From NCBI GenBank assembly GCA_964473645.1, contig CAYYPW010000024.1, positions 1 through 64,000 of the forward strand: a DNA stretch of 64,000 nucleotides, in the 5' to 3' direction. The notes beneath the pieces were generated by a model, which searched no databases, had not been told where the DNA came from, and was given only the letters and a program-made list of their open reading frames with translations. The DNA comes from HdN1 sp964473645. GTDB lineage: Bacteria > Pseudomonadota > Gammaproteobacteria > Pseudomonadales > Ketobacteraceae. The first letter of the stretch is position 1, and the number at the start of each line of letters is the position of its first letter. This document shows, piece after piece, positions 7,155 to 15,801 of this stretch. Position numbers and translations under genes: made by a program.

Positions 7155-8651
7155 TTAAATATTGATATCCTGGCGGGAAAACTCCATTTCGCGAATGCGG
7201 TTTTGCAGGCGCGCACTGGTTTCAAAATTCTTTTCAGCCAATGGGATGGCAAAGCGCAGTTGCTCGATGGCGCGATCGACCAGACCATGTTCGTAATAGT
7301 ATTCAGCCTGCGATTGATATACCCCAAGCCTGTCACCTTTTTTTCCATAGCACTCAGCCAGCAGGTTCCATAACGACGGAGCAGAGTGTTGTGTGGCTAA
7401 CAGTTGACGAAGCAGTTGAATGGCGTCCTCATGATTTCCGGCACGAAGATGGGTTTCAGCCAACATTGCATTCACAGGAAAATTCTTTGGGGAAAGCGTT
7501 TGCGCCGTTTTCAAGGCAGTGAGTGCGTCGGCAAATCGACGTTCTGCCAGTAACACTTCTGCACCTGCCAGGCGATAGGTCAGGCGCTCAGGCCGTTGGT
7601 GCGTGAGGTTTGCCGTTATTGTCCTGGCTTTATCAAACTGGTACTGGCGAATGTGGGTGAGTGCCAGCCCGTAATCCAACGGTTCGTTATTGTTGGCGTT
7701 TTCAGCGCGCTGAGCTTCCAGTTGTTTGAGCATGGAAGCGGGATCTTTGGCATACCGCGCCATGATGCGTGCTTTCATCAACTGGAATTCCAGTGAATCC
7801 ATATGACGTCGACGCGGGAATTTTTCAGCGCGCGAGCGGGCTTCGGTAATACGACTCTCGGTAACGGGGTGCGTCAGCAGGAAATCCGGTGGTCGTTCAC
7901 CGCTATAACGATTGGCGCGTGCCATTTGCTCGAAAAAATCCGCCATGGCGGCGCTCGACATGCCACTGCGCGCAAGCGTTTGCATACCTATCTGGTCTGC
8001 CTCAGTTTCGTTGTGGCGGCTGAAACGCAGTTGCTGATCGATCAATGCCGCTTGTGTGGTCGCAAGGGCTGCCATGCCGGCATCCGCACCAGCAGCAGAC
8101 ATCAAAACAACGCTGGCGAGGAGGGCGGATAAGGCTGTAATGGACGTGTTTTTCTGTTTTTCCAGGCCGCGTGCGAAATGGCGCTGACTTAAGTGCGCCA
8201 GTTCGTGTGCCAGCACGGCTGACAGTTCGTTTTCATTGCGCGCATGCATGAATAATCCCGCGTTTATTCCGATGATCCCTCCCGGTACGGCAAACGCGTT
8301 TATTTCTGGGCTGTCGATAATCACCAGCGTTAGCTTCGGATCGCGCAACTCGCTGTTGGAGGCGAGTTTCAGCAATAAATGCTCGAGATAATCGATTAAC
8401 AGCGGGTCTTCGATGGTGGGGGCTTGTGCCCGCAGCATGCGTAGCCAGGCCATGCCGATGGTTTTTTCTTTGTCCGGGCTGATGATGGCATTGCTGGCGT
8501 CACCCAATGTGGGTAGTCGATCATTGGGTGCGGCCATCACCGAAGCAGCGAGAAAGAAGAGAGCAAACCAGCCACAAAAAAGTAAGCGTAGAAACGAGGG
8601 CGAGTGCACAGGTCGTGAGGAGATGGCCGGGTTCATTAAGTGGAGGCGCAT
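7155..8651 (-). CDS. bepA: BepA-like M48 metallopeptidase with TPR repeats
   Basis: About 498 aa. A hydrophobic signal segment near LRLLFCGWFALFFLAASVMAA precedes a periplasmic M48 zinc peptidase domain. HELAH is the HExxH site and NETEAD supplies the third ligand region. Four or more TPR-like repeats fill the C-terminal half. E. coli BepA degrades or matures stalled outer-membrane proteins such as LptD at the BAM complex, and the same role is inferred here. The start is uncertain: ATG 8651 (MRLHLMNP) or ATG 8636 are both possible, neither with a clear Shine-Dalgarno. The frame extends further only to a TTG at 8693. Convergent with nadA. Confidence 0.9.
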   Translation of the reverse strand: MRLHLMNPAISSRPVHSPSFLRLLFCGWFALFFLAASVMAAPNDRLPTLGDASNAIISPDKEKTIGMAWLRMLRAQAPTIEDPLLIDYLEHLLLKLASNSELRDPKLTLVIIDSPEINAFAVPGGIIGINAGLFMHARNENELSAVLAHELAHLSQRHFARGLEKQKNTSITALSALLASVVLMSAAGADAGMAALATTQAALIDQQLRFSRHNETEADQIGMQTLARSGMSSAAMADFFEQMARANRYSGERPPDFLLTHPVTESRITEARSRAEKFPRRRHMDSLEFQLMKARIMARYAKDPASMLKQLEAQRAENANNNEPLDYGLALTHIRQYQFDKARTITANLTHQRPERLTYRLAGAEVLLAERRFADALTALKTAQTLSPKNFPVNAMLAETHLRAGNHEDAIQLLRQLLATQHSAPSLWNLLAECYGKKGDRLGVYQSQAEYYYEHGLVDRAIEQLRFAIPLAEKNFETSARLQNRIREMEFSRQDINI

Positions 8652-8846
8652 TAAGCAAACAGGCTTCGATGAGGAAAGGTTTATTGTAGCCAATCACGAG
8701 GTATTCATGTTGGCACAGCTAACGTAACAGGAAAACTTTCCGTTTGACCGGTTGGAACATGCATTAGTTCGTGAAGCCACTACAATCAAAGGAAATGTTT
8801 CCCCTATACTTGCTAGTGAACTCTTTGAAAAGACCGGGAAATTGCA

Positions 8847-9128
8847 GTGACGACTGAACATTGGCAGGCGGAGTTTTACTTGGATGCAAAGGGTCTGGTA
8901 TGTCCGATGCCCTTGCTGAAACTGAAACAGCAGCTCAATCGCATGCAACCGGGCGAGCGGATTCGAGTGGAAACCACGGATAGTGGCTCTATTCAGGATT
9001 TCACTGCTTTTTGCAAACAAGCCGGACACCTCTTGCTGGATCAGGTGGGCGTGACGCCGATCACCGAGAGTGGGGCGGTGTATGGTTTTCTCATCAAGAA
9101 ATGTGATCGTCCAGCCGCACAGGGATAA
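8847..9128 (+). CDS. TusA/SirA-family sulfur-carrier protein
   Basis: 93 aa. The GLVCPMPLLKLKQQL motif carries the sulfur-accepting Cys of the TusA (SirA/YeeD) fold. The partner-binding tail ends in FLIKK. TusA proteins relay sulfur for tRNA thiolation or molybdenum cofactor. The orthologous position in P. aeruginosa (PA1006) has been tied to molybdenum homeostasis, so that is a better guide than E. coli tusA itself. GTG start at 8847. The perM-like gene begins 6 nt after the stop, so the two are co-expressed. Confidence 0.9.
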   Translation: MTTEHWQAEFYLDAKGLVCPMPLLKLKQQLNRMQPGERIRVETTDSGSIQDFTAFCKQAGHLLLDQVGVTPITESGAVYGFLIKKCDRPAAQG

Positions 9129-9134
9129 TTCTGC

Positions 9135-10217
9135 ATGTTCAAGCTGGTCAAAGACTGGTATCTGCAATATTTCTCCAACGACGAAGCCGTCATCCTGCTG
9201 TTGTTGATCAGCGGATGCTTTTTTGTGTTCGCGACGCTGGGAGATGTGCTGGCACCCGTGATCACGTCCATTGTTCTGGCTTATCTGCTGCAAGGGCTTA
9301 TCAATCAATTGGTAGCGCGACGGGTGCCACCCCTGCTGGCTTTGGCCACAGTCTATACCGTTTTCCTGGGCTCCATGATCAGCTTTCTGTTCGTGCTGGT
9401 ACCCCTCACCTGGGGGCAGTTGGTGCGTTTGGTGAACGACCAGTTGCCACGGGTGGTGACCGAGGGTGCACGTTTGCTCAAGGTGTTGCCGGAGCGTTAT
9501 CCGCAGCTGGTGTCTGAAAAATGGATCGAAGATATCAGTGTCATGATTACCACCCGCATGAATACGGTGATGGAAACCGTGGTCTCCTTCTCGGTGTCCA
9601 GCCTGCCAGGGCTGATGGATCTGCTGATATTTATCGTGTTGCTGCCCCTGCTGGTGTTCTTTTTTTTGAAAGATAAAGACCAGATGGTGCGCTGGGGTGT
9701 CAGTTTCTTGCCTGATGAGCGTCCTTTCATGAATCGCGTCATGATGGAGATGAACGTCCAGATCGCTAACTATGTGCGTGGCAAGGCGATCGAGATATTG
9801 ATTTGTGGCGGGGTCACCTACATCGCCTTTTTGGTGTTAGGGCTTAACTATGCGGCGCTGCTGGCTTTTATGGTGGGGTTGAGTGTAGTGATTCCCTATA
9901 TTGGCGCGGTGGTGGTGACGGTTCCCGTGGCAGTAGTGGCGTATTTTCAATTTGGCTGGGGAGCGGATTTTGTCACGGTGATGGTTGCCCATTTGATTAT
10001 TCAGGGCTTGGATGGCAATTTGCTGGTGCCCTTGCTGTTCTCTGAGGCCGTCAACCTGCACCCGGTTGCCATCATGATTGCGGTGCTGGTGTTTGGCGGG
10101 GTGTGGGGGATTTGGGGGGTGTTTTTTGCCATTCCCTTGGCAACCCTGATCAAGGCCGTTTTGACATCTTGGCCCAGGCTGGAGCCCCCCTCCAACAAAG
10201 TGGAATGGCTAGACTGA
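9135..10217 (+). CDS. PerM / AI-2E-family membrane transporter
   Basis: 360 aa with about eight hydrophobic segments. The signature of the AI-2E exporter-like (PerM, UPF0118) family is visible: LVFFFLKDKDQM after the central helices, YVRGKAIEILICGG, then VVIPYIGAVV and a QGLDGNLLVP loop. Substrate is unknown for most members; it is named by family only. It follows the TusA-like gene by 6 nt and overlaps the end of the opposite-strand bcp gene by 9 nt. Confidence 0.88.
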   Translation: MFKLVKDWYLQYFSNDEAVILLLLISGCFFVFATLGDVLAPVITSIVLAYLLQGLINQLVARRVPPLLALATVYTVFLGSMISFLFVLVPLTWGQLVRLVNDQLPRVVTEGARLLKVLPERYPQLVSEKWIEDISVMITTRMNTVMETVVSFSVSSLPGLMDLLIFIVLLPLLVFFFLKDKDQMVRWGVSFLPDERPFMNRVMMEMNVQIANYVRGKAIEILICGGVTYIAFLVLGLNYAALLAFMVGLSVVIPYIGAVVVTVPVAVVAYFQFGWGADFVTVMVAHLIIQGLDGNLLVPLLFSEAVNLHPVAIMIAVLVFGGVWGIWGVFFAIPLATLIKAVLTSWPRLEPPSNKVEWLD

Positions 10218-10703
10218 CGCCGTTTCGCTTTCTGCGTTGAGATCTTCGACCGCTTCCAGCACTTCTTCGACGTGGCCGCTAACGCGTACCTTGCGCCATT
10301 CCTGACGCAACACGCCTTTGCTATCAATCAGAAAGGTGCTGCGATCAACCCCCATAATCTGTTTGCCGAGCAAATTTTGCGGGCGAATGACATCGAACAG
10401 CCGGCAGAGCTTTCCTTCGCTGTCACAAATCAACTCGAAGGGTAGGGCCAGTTCACTCTTGAAATGTTCGTGGGATTTGAGCGTGTCCTTGGAGACGCCG
10501 AAGATCACCGTGCGGTTTTTCTTGAACTCGTCATAGGCGTCCCGAAAGTCCAGCCCCTCAGTCGTGCAACCCGGAGTGCTGTCCTTGGCGTAGAAAAACA
10601 ATACGACGTTCCAGCCTCGCAGAGCAGACAGGGCGACATCTTTCATGTTAGTCGCCTGTGCGATGAAGTTGGGCACCGGCTTGTTAAGTTCGACGATCTC
10701 CAT
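10209..10703 (-). CDS. bcp: Bcp/PrxQ-type thiol peroxidase
   Basis: 164 aa. Peroxiredoxin with the active-site segment FYAKDSTPGCTTEG; the Cys near residue 46 is peroxidatic. A usual Bcp has a resolving Cys five residues on, whereas here that position is Asp/Phe-Arg (GLDFRDAY). This is therefore a 1-Cys-like PrxQ or uses another Cys. It reduces alkyl and hydrogen peroxide with thioredoxin. Downstream of gcvR by 109 nt in the same direction, as in Pseudomonas. Confidence 0.92.
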   Translation of the reverse strand: MEIVELNKPVPNFIAQATNMKDVALSALRGWNVVLFFYAKDSTPGCTTEGLDFRDAYDEFKKNRTVIFGVSKDTLKSHEHFKSELALPFELICDSEGKLCRLFDVIRPQNLLGKQIMGVDRSTFLIDSKGVLRQEWRKVRVSGHVEEVLEAVEDLNAESETASV

Positions 10704-10812
10704 AATGCAGCGTCCTTACGCGTTCTTATTGTTATATTAACTATATACGATGCAATCGCATTACACCTGTTTAGTTAGGCATATGGGAAGGCATTGGTCT
10801 ATTTCCGCGACT

Positions 10813-11340
10813 CTATTTCTGCGGTTCAATGGTGGCGTCCAGATTGCGCTCATCGCAAAAATCCAGAAAACCCTCACGCAATTCGCGAAATCCCTTGCTG
10901 GAGGGCACGTTCACGACCATCGACAGTGAAAACATGGGGGAACCGGTATGCGCTGCCGCGTAGGTGCCGGTGTCCATCTCTTCGATGTTGATGCTGTTTT
11001 GGCTAAAAAAGCCGGCAATTTCATGCACAATGCCCGGGTGATCGAGGGCCACGACATCGACGCGGTAGGGGCGTGCGTCGGCGCTTGGTGAGCGTGCTTC
11101 TGTGCGGCGGGCAATGGTAGTAAGGCCCAGCGGAGCCGCCACCGTGGGGAGATCCCTTTCAAGTTGCCGTAACGAGGCATCTGCGCCGGAGGCCATGAGG
11201 AGAATAGCGAATTCACCGCCAAGCACCGTCATGCGAGAGTCATGAATATTGCATTGATGGGCGACGACCAGGCGAGTGAGTTGTTCAATGATGCCGGGTT
11301 TGTCATGGCCCAAGGCTGAAATGACGAGATAGGAAGACAC
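10813..11340 (-). CDS. gcvR: GcvR-like protein with two ACT domains
   Basis: 175 aa. Two ACT domains (about 3-75 and 90-170), the first beginning YLVISALGHDKPGIIEQL and the second VDVVALDHPGIVHEIA. E. coli GcvR binds glycine and antagonises GcvA on the gcv operon; in pseudomonads the family name is retained but the target is less clear. GTG 11340 is chosen because AAGGAG lies 7 nt upstream; an extension to 11496 has no homology. Divergent from dapA. Confidence 0.88.
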   Translation of the reverse strand: MSSYLVISALGHDKPGIIEQLTRLVVAHQCNIHDSRMTVLGGEFAILLMASGADASLRQLERDLPTVAAPLGLTTIARRTEARSPSADARPYRVDVVALDHPGIVHEIAGFFSQNSINIEEMDTGTYAAAHTGSPMFSLSMVVNVPSSKGFRELREGFLDFCDERNLDATIEPQK

Positions 11341-11553
11341 TTTTATGCTCCTTGTGTAGAGGGTTGTCGAAGAATAGCACCCGCTGATGCTCACAACTAC
11401 CTGAAATGGCGTCGGTTTGCCCGCGTCGTATACTGCCTGAGCCGCCAGCGGAGCAGGCAGGGAACCCTTGTTATTGCGCAGTGTCCCAAGTACCATACCG
11501 CCTTTGTTTTGCCCACAAAATGGCTAAGCAACTGCCTGCGCGGGATTTTTACG

Positions 11554-11639
11554 GCACTGCACTTTCAATTGCACTGCACTTTCTACACAACGATGTTTTG
11601 CAACACCGACTTTTTACAACACAGACTTTTTACAGCACA
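11554..11639 (+). repeat. Two short tandem duplications upstream of dapA
   Basis: Two 17-nt units share GCACTGCACTTT (11554-11570 and 11571-11587). Shortly after come two 16-nt units, GACTTTTTACAACACA and GACTTTTTACAGCACA (11608-11639), differing at one base. The 320-nt gcvR-dapA gap must hold both divergent promoters, but no strong hexamers are visible. Confidence 0.7.
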
Positions 11640-11661
11640 GAGTATGGGAGCAGCCACCTAC

Positions 11662-12540
11662 ATGATTAGAGGCAGCATCGTCGCGTTGGTGACACCGATG
11701 AATGGTGACGGCAGCTTGAACTGGGATTCTCTTGGGAAACTCGTCGAGTGGCACATAGAGCAGGGCACTGATGCTATCGTCGCGGTGGGTACGACGGGTG
11801 AATCAGCCACCTTGGATGTGGATGAACACACCAATGTCATTCGCTTTTGTGTGGAACGAGCCGCCAAACGCATTCCCATTATCGCGGGCACCGGCGCCAA
11901 TTCAACGCGGGAAGCTATCGAACTTACCGATGCCGCCAAGTCGGTGGGTGCAGACGCCTGTTTGCTGGTGACCCCGTATTACAACAAACCGACGCAGGAA
12001 GGTTTATATCGTCACCACATGGCGATTGCCGATGCGGTGCAAATTCCCCAGATTCTCTACAACGTGCCGGGTCGCACTGCGTGCGATATGTTGCCCGAAA
12101 CGGTTGCGCGTTTGTGCTCGCACCCCAATATTATCGGTATCAAGGATGCGACCGGCAACGTCGAGCGCGGCGTTGCCATGATGGACCTGTGTGGCAAAGA
12201 ATTTCTGGTGTTTTCCGGTGACGATGCCACGGCGGTCGAACTGATGTTGCGCGGCGCCCAGGGCAATATCTCTGTGACGGCGAATGTCGCGCCGCGAGCG
12301 ATGGCGGGATTGTGCAGTGCGGCGATGGCAGGTGAAGCGGATCGCGCCCGTGCCATCAATAAACCCCTCGAACTGTTGCATCGCGATCTGTTTCTTGAAG
12401 CCAATCCGATTCCCGTGAAGTGGGCGTTGTATGAAATGGGGATGATCCCGGAAGGGATTCGTCTGCCGCTCACGCCCCTTAGCGATAAATTCCATGAACC
12501 CGTGCGTGCCGCTTTGCGTGCGGCAGGCTTGCTGGCTTAA
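11662..12540 (+). CDS. dapA: DapA, 4-hydroxy-tetrahydrodipicolinate synthase
   Basis: 292 aa. Condenses pyruvate with aspartate semialdehyde, the committed step to lysine and meso-diaminopimelate. TIM-barrel landmarks are VGTTGESATL, the Tyr-containing LLVTPYYNKPTQEG, QILYNVPGRT and the Schiff-base Lys in IGIKDATGN. ATG 11662 (MIRGSIVALVTPMN) matches family starts; the frame extends to 11509 without conservation. An ATG at 11644 is an alternative. bamC starts on the last base of its stop codon, the usual dapA-bamC arrangement. Confidence 0.96.
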   Translation: MIRGSIVALVTPMNGDGSLNWDSLGKLVEWHIEQGTDAIVAVGTTGESATLDVDEHTNVIRFCVERAAKRIPIIAGTGANSTREAIELTDAAKSVGADACLLVTPYYNKPTQEGLYRHHMAIADAVQIPQILYNVPGRTACDMLPETVARLCSHPNIIGIKDATGNVERGVAMMDLCGKEFLVFSGDDATAVELMLRGAQGNISVTANVAPRAMAGLCSAAMAGEADRARAINKPLELLHRDLFLEANPIPVKWALYEMGMIPEGIRLPLTPLSDKFHEPVRAALRAAGLLA

Positions 12541-13619
12541 TGCACATGAAAAAAACTGGTTTGTGGTTGGTGATATCAGCGACCGTGGTACTCAATAGCG
12601 GTTGCGGCATTATGTTTGGCGATGAAGGCTATTTTCGTTCCCGCAGCATGGATTACAAAAAGGCTGACGAACGCGAGCCATTGCGCTTGCCCGACGGTAT
12701 GACCTCGGGAAGCCGTGTGGAGTTGTATCCGATTCCGGCATCTTCTGGTCAGGGTGAGAAAGCCTACGCCCCCAAAGACGGTGATGACATCCCGCATCCG
12801 CAAGGGCTGCTAAGTGTCAATGAGGAAGCCGGTGTCGAAGTGCGTGAAAAAGACGAAAAGCGCTGGTTGGTGGTGCGCAAGCCTGCCGCTGCCGTTTACG
12901 CCTCAACACTGAGTTTTGTCGAGAACAATGGTTTCAAGGTTGAGAAATCTGACCCGTCGGCGGGAACGATTGAAACCGGTTGGCTCAAACCACGCGAGGA
13001 AGACCAGCCGGGAATGTTCACCCGATTGGTGACGTTTAATTTTCAGGATATTTACGACAAATTCCGCTTTCGTATCGAAGACCAGGGTGGCAGTACCCGG
13101 GTAATGATTGATCAGGTACGCGAAGAAGCATCCGACAGTGAAACGCTTCCCACCACGATTGAATGGGCAGGCGAAACCTCAGAAGATTCACTGACACAGG
13201 TAGTCGCGAACGACCTGTCCGATTTCATTATTGAAGAGCAGGCGAATTCGTACCGAACAGGTGTGCTTGCTTCTGCCTATGCCAATGCCCCTCGTACCAT
13301 TATGACGTGGGATGGCAATGGCTTTCCGGTGTTGGTTGTCACGCTGGACATGAACCGCTCCTGGGCGGCCGTGGGCAATGCGCTGGAGCGTTCCCGTCTG
13401 GAAGTCCGAGACCTCAACCGCAGCCTGGGGGTTTACTATCTGCAACGCGGTAAGCGCGACGATAACGATGACGATGAAGACGAGTCGGATCAATATCAGC
13501 TCAAGCTTTTGCGTGCTGACGAAGGCGTTCACATCTCGGTGCAGCTGGATGACAACACTTTGGCTCCCGCCAAAGAAGCGCAGCGTTTGCTGGAAATCAT
13601 CAAGGAACATATTGAGTAA
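12540..13619 (+). CDS. bamC: BamC, outer-membrane assembly lipoprotein
   Basis: 359 aa. Signal peptide with lipobox LNSGC (Cys about 22), followed by an unstructured stretch that in E. coli wraps BamD. Two helix-grip domains follow (about 110-230 and 245-359); RWLVVRKPAAAVY opens the first. A run of acidic residues (DDNDDDEDESD) interrupts the second domain. Start ATG 12540 overlaps the dapA stop by one base; ATG 12546 is also possible. Confidence 0.92.
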   Translation: MHMKKTGLWLVISATVVLNSGCGIMFGDEGYFRSRSMDYKKADEREPLRLPDGMTSGSRVELYPIPASSGQGEKAYAPKDGDDIPHPQGLLSVNEEAGVEVREKDEKRWLVVRKPAAAVYASTLSFVENNGFKVEKSDPSAGTIETGWLKPREEDQPGMFTRLVTFNFQDIYDKFRFRIEDQGGSTRVMIDQVREEASDSETLPTTIEWAGETSEDSLTQVVANDLSDFIIEEQANSYRTGVLASAYANAPRTIMTWDGNGFPVLVVTLDMNRSWAAVGNALERSRLEVRDLNRSLGVYYLQRGKRDDNDDDEDESDQYQLKLLRADEGVHISVQLDDNTLAPAKEAQRLLEIIKEHIE

Positions 13620-14393
13620 GTGGAGTTCGCGTCGCTAGGCAGTGGCAGTGCAGGCAATTGTACGGTGATCCGCTGCGAAGACCGTTGTGTGCTGGTGGAT
13701 TGCGGCTTTAGTCTGCGTGAAACCACACAACGGCTGGCATTGTTGGGGCTGCGACCCGAGCAGATTACCGATATTCTTGTCACGCATGAACACTCTGATC
13801 ATCTTGGCGGCGTGGCCCTGCTGGCCAATCGTTATGGCGTATTGGTACACGTCACCGAGGGGACCTGCAGCAGCCCGTTATTCCAGAAGAAGCCCGTTAA
13901 AAACGAGCTGATTCACTTGGTGGCGGGTGGGCAATGCGTCGATTTGGGGCCCTTGCAGGTGGACGTGATCACCGTGCCACATGATGCCAACGAGCCGGTG
14001 CAATTCACATTGCGGTCGTCGGCAGGCAAACTGGGTGTCATCAGCGACCTGGGGCATGTGCCAGATGCCGTTGTGCAGGCTTATCACGATTGCAATGCCT
14101 TGATGCTCGAGCATAATCATGACCCCGTCATGCTGGCGCAGGGCCCTTATCCGTTCTCGTTGAAGCGGCGGGTAGGCGGCCCTTATGGGCATTTGAGCAA
14201 CCTGCAGGCGGCGCAGTTTTTGCGCGCGATCATGCATGATGATCTGCAACAGGTGGTGGCGATACACCTCAGCGAAACCAATAACGCTGACTACCTGGTG
14301 GCAGAAAGTGTGGATTCGATATGTGGAAAGCAAGTGCCATTCACGTTTTCGGCAGCCACTCAGGGTAGAGGGTTTGGCTGGATGAGCCTGTAG
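13620..14393 (+). CDS. MBL-fold metallohydrolase (YycJ/VicX-like)
   Basis: 257 aa. Metallo-beta-lactamase fold with SLGSGSAGNCTVI at the start, the metal motif THEHSDHLGG (HxHxDH, about residues 57-64), a PHDANEP loop and LEHNHDP near residue 160. This resembles the YycJ/WalJ group of putative exonucleases, but substrate is not established. GTG 13620 directly abuts the bamC stop. The position between bamC and purC matches P. aeruginosa PA1012. Confidence 0.88.
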   Translation: MEFASLGSGSAGNCTVIRCEDRCVLVDCGFSLRETTQRLALLGLRPEQITDILVTHEHSDHLGGVALLANRYGVLVHVTEGTCSSPLFQKKPVKNELIHLVAGGQCVDLGPLQVDVITVPHDANEPVQFTLRSSAGKLGVISDLGHVPDAVVQAYHDCNALMLEHNHDPVMLAQGPYPFSLKRRVGGPYGHLSNLQAAQFLRAIMHDDLQQVVAIHLSETNNADYLVAESVDSICGKQVPFTFSAATQGRGFGWMSL

Positions 14394-14476
14394 CAGGACG
14401 CATTGGAAGCAGGCGAATGAATTGTTGGATTGAGAGTTGGTTTTAATTAAAGAACGTGTTCCGTCTGGAGATCCCC

Positions 14477-15190
14477 ATGGAAAAGAGAGAAGAACTTTAC
14501 GCCGGCAAAGCGAAATCTGTTTATGAGACCGATGTTGCCGACCAGTTGATTCTGTTGTTCAGAAACGACACCAGCGCCTTTGATGGCAAGAAAAAAGAAG
14601 CCCTCGATCGCAAAGGCATGGTGAACAATAAATTCAACGCGTTCATCATGGAAAAGCTCGAAGCCGCAGGCATCGAAACCCATTTCATTCGCTTGCTGAG
14701 CGATCAGGAATCACTGGTCAAGCGCTTGACGATGATTCCGGTCGAGTGCGTTGTGCGTAACATCACGGCGGGCAGCATTTGCCGTCGCCTCGGAGTAGCA
14801 GAAGGATTGGATCTGAACCCGCCGACGTTCGAGTTCTTTTTGAAGAACGATGCGCTGGGCGACCCGATGATCAATGAATTCCACATTGAGAGCTTTGGTT
14901 GGGCGACCCATGAACAAGTCGCAATCATGAAGAAGCTGGCGTTCCAGGTTAACGACGTGCTTAAGGCGCTGTTCTTCAATGGCGACATGCTATTGGTGGA
15001 TTACAAGCTGGAATTCGGTGTGTATCAAGGACGTGTGGTATTGGGCGATGAGTTCACGCCCGATGGTTGCCGCTTGTGGGATAAAGAAACCCGCAAGAAA
15101 CTCGACAAAGACCGTTTCCGCCAAGGCTTGGGGGGTGTGGTTGAGGCTTACGAAGAAGTGGGCCACCGTTTGGGTGTCAAGTTCGATTGA
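14477..15190 (+). CDS. purC: PurC, SAICAR synthetase
   Basis: 237 aa. Couples aspartate to CAIR with ATP in purine synthesis. Conserved KREELYAGKAKSVYET start, FRNDTSAFDGKK, VVRNITAGS and the SFGWATHEQ region are all present. ATG 14477 has GGAG at 14467-14470. A strong bidirectional terminator follows. This gene marks the end of the first Pseudomonas-like syntenic block. Confidence 0.97.
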   Translation: MEKREELYAGKAKSVYETDVADQLILLFRNDTSAFDGKKKEALDRKGMVNNKFNAFIMEKLEAAGIETHFIRLLSDQESLVKRLTMIPVECVVRNITAGSICRRLGVAEGLDLNPPTFEFFLKNDALGDPMINEFHIESFGWATHEQVAIMKKLAFQVNDVLKALFFNGDMLLVDYKLEFGVYQGRVVLGDEFTPDGCRLWDKETRKKLDKDRFRQGLGGVVEAYEEVGHRLGVKFD

Positions 15191-15261
15191 TTCTCACCAA
15201 CGTGCATGCGGAGATTTCCGAGTGACTTGCGTTGGTTGATCATTAGATCGGTTAAAAATAT

Positions 15262-15301
15262 AAAAAGCCCTCGAGTGAAGTTTTCATTCGGGGGCTTTTT
15301 G
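15262..15301. terminator. Bidirectional rho-independent terminator
   Basis: Stem AAGCCCTCGAGTGAA (15265-15279) pairs with TTCATTCGGGGGCTT (about 15283-15297), with A-tract before and T-tract after. It serves both purC and the convergent SRPBCC gene. Confidence 0.85.
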
Positions 15302-15313
15302 TTAGGACAGTGA

Positions 15314-15745
15314 TCAGGCCAGTTTCTTGGCAAGCTTGGAAAGGCCCCGATCAATGGTATTGCCAATGCCCCAACGCACGATATCGCCCAAAAACGGGAT
15401 AGGGTATTTGCTTTCAAACACGATGCGATACCGCAGGCAAGTGCCGGTGCCCGCGTCGGAAAACTCCATGGTGCCTTTGTGATTTTTCAGGGGTGATCCT
15501 TTGGAAATCACATACTCAACCAACGCGTTGGGCGTAAATGCGGTCACGGTTTCTTCAAACGACACGCCGGGCGCGATGCGCAGTTCACGCACCGACCCTC
15601 TACCATTGACGTTTCCATCCTGGCCATCGCGCACGCGCTTGATGGAAGCACCCAGCACGTCTGACAGTTTTTCGTGATCGCTCAGAATGGCGAAGACTTT
15701 TTCTCTCGGTGCTTTGAAGGTCTTTTCTAAATAGATTTCCTGCAT
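15314..15745 (-). CDS. SRPBCC-family (START/Bet v1-like) protein
   Basis: 143 aa. Begins YLEKTFKAPREKVFAILSDH, the typical opening of the SRPBCC polyketide-cyclase/dehydrase-like fold, and ends with a long amphipathic helix (NTIDRGLSKLAKKLA). These proteins bind hydrophobic ligands in a deep pocket; the ligand here is unknown. It lies 56 nt downstream of the oxidoreductase gene on the same strand. The pair may act on one lipid substrate, which is inference from adjacency. Confidence 0.8.
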   Translation of the reverse strand: MQEIYLEKTFKAPREKVFAILSDHEKLSDVLGASIKRVRDGQDGNVNGRGSVRELRIAPGVSFEETVTAFTPNALVEYVISKGSPLKNHKGTMEFSDAGTGTCLRYRIVFESKYPIPFLGDIVRWGIGNTIDRGLSKLAKKLA

Positions 15746-15801
15746 GATGCGCTCCTGTTCTGTTGGTTATAGATATCGAGGGATGAACATGTGTAGTGCG
15801 A

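Noticed and set aside
11341..11661. Lysine riboswitch ahead of dapA
   Set aside because: The expected multi-helix junction and conserved purine-rich loops are not visible; the interval contains short tandem repeats.
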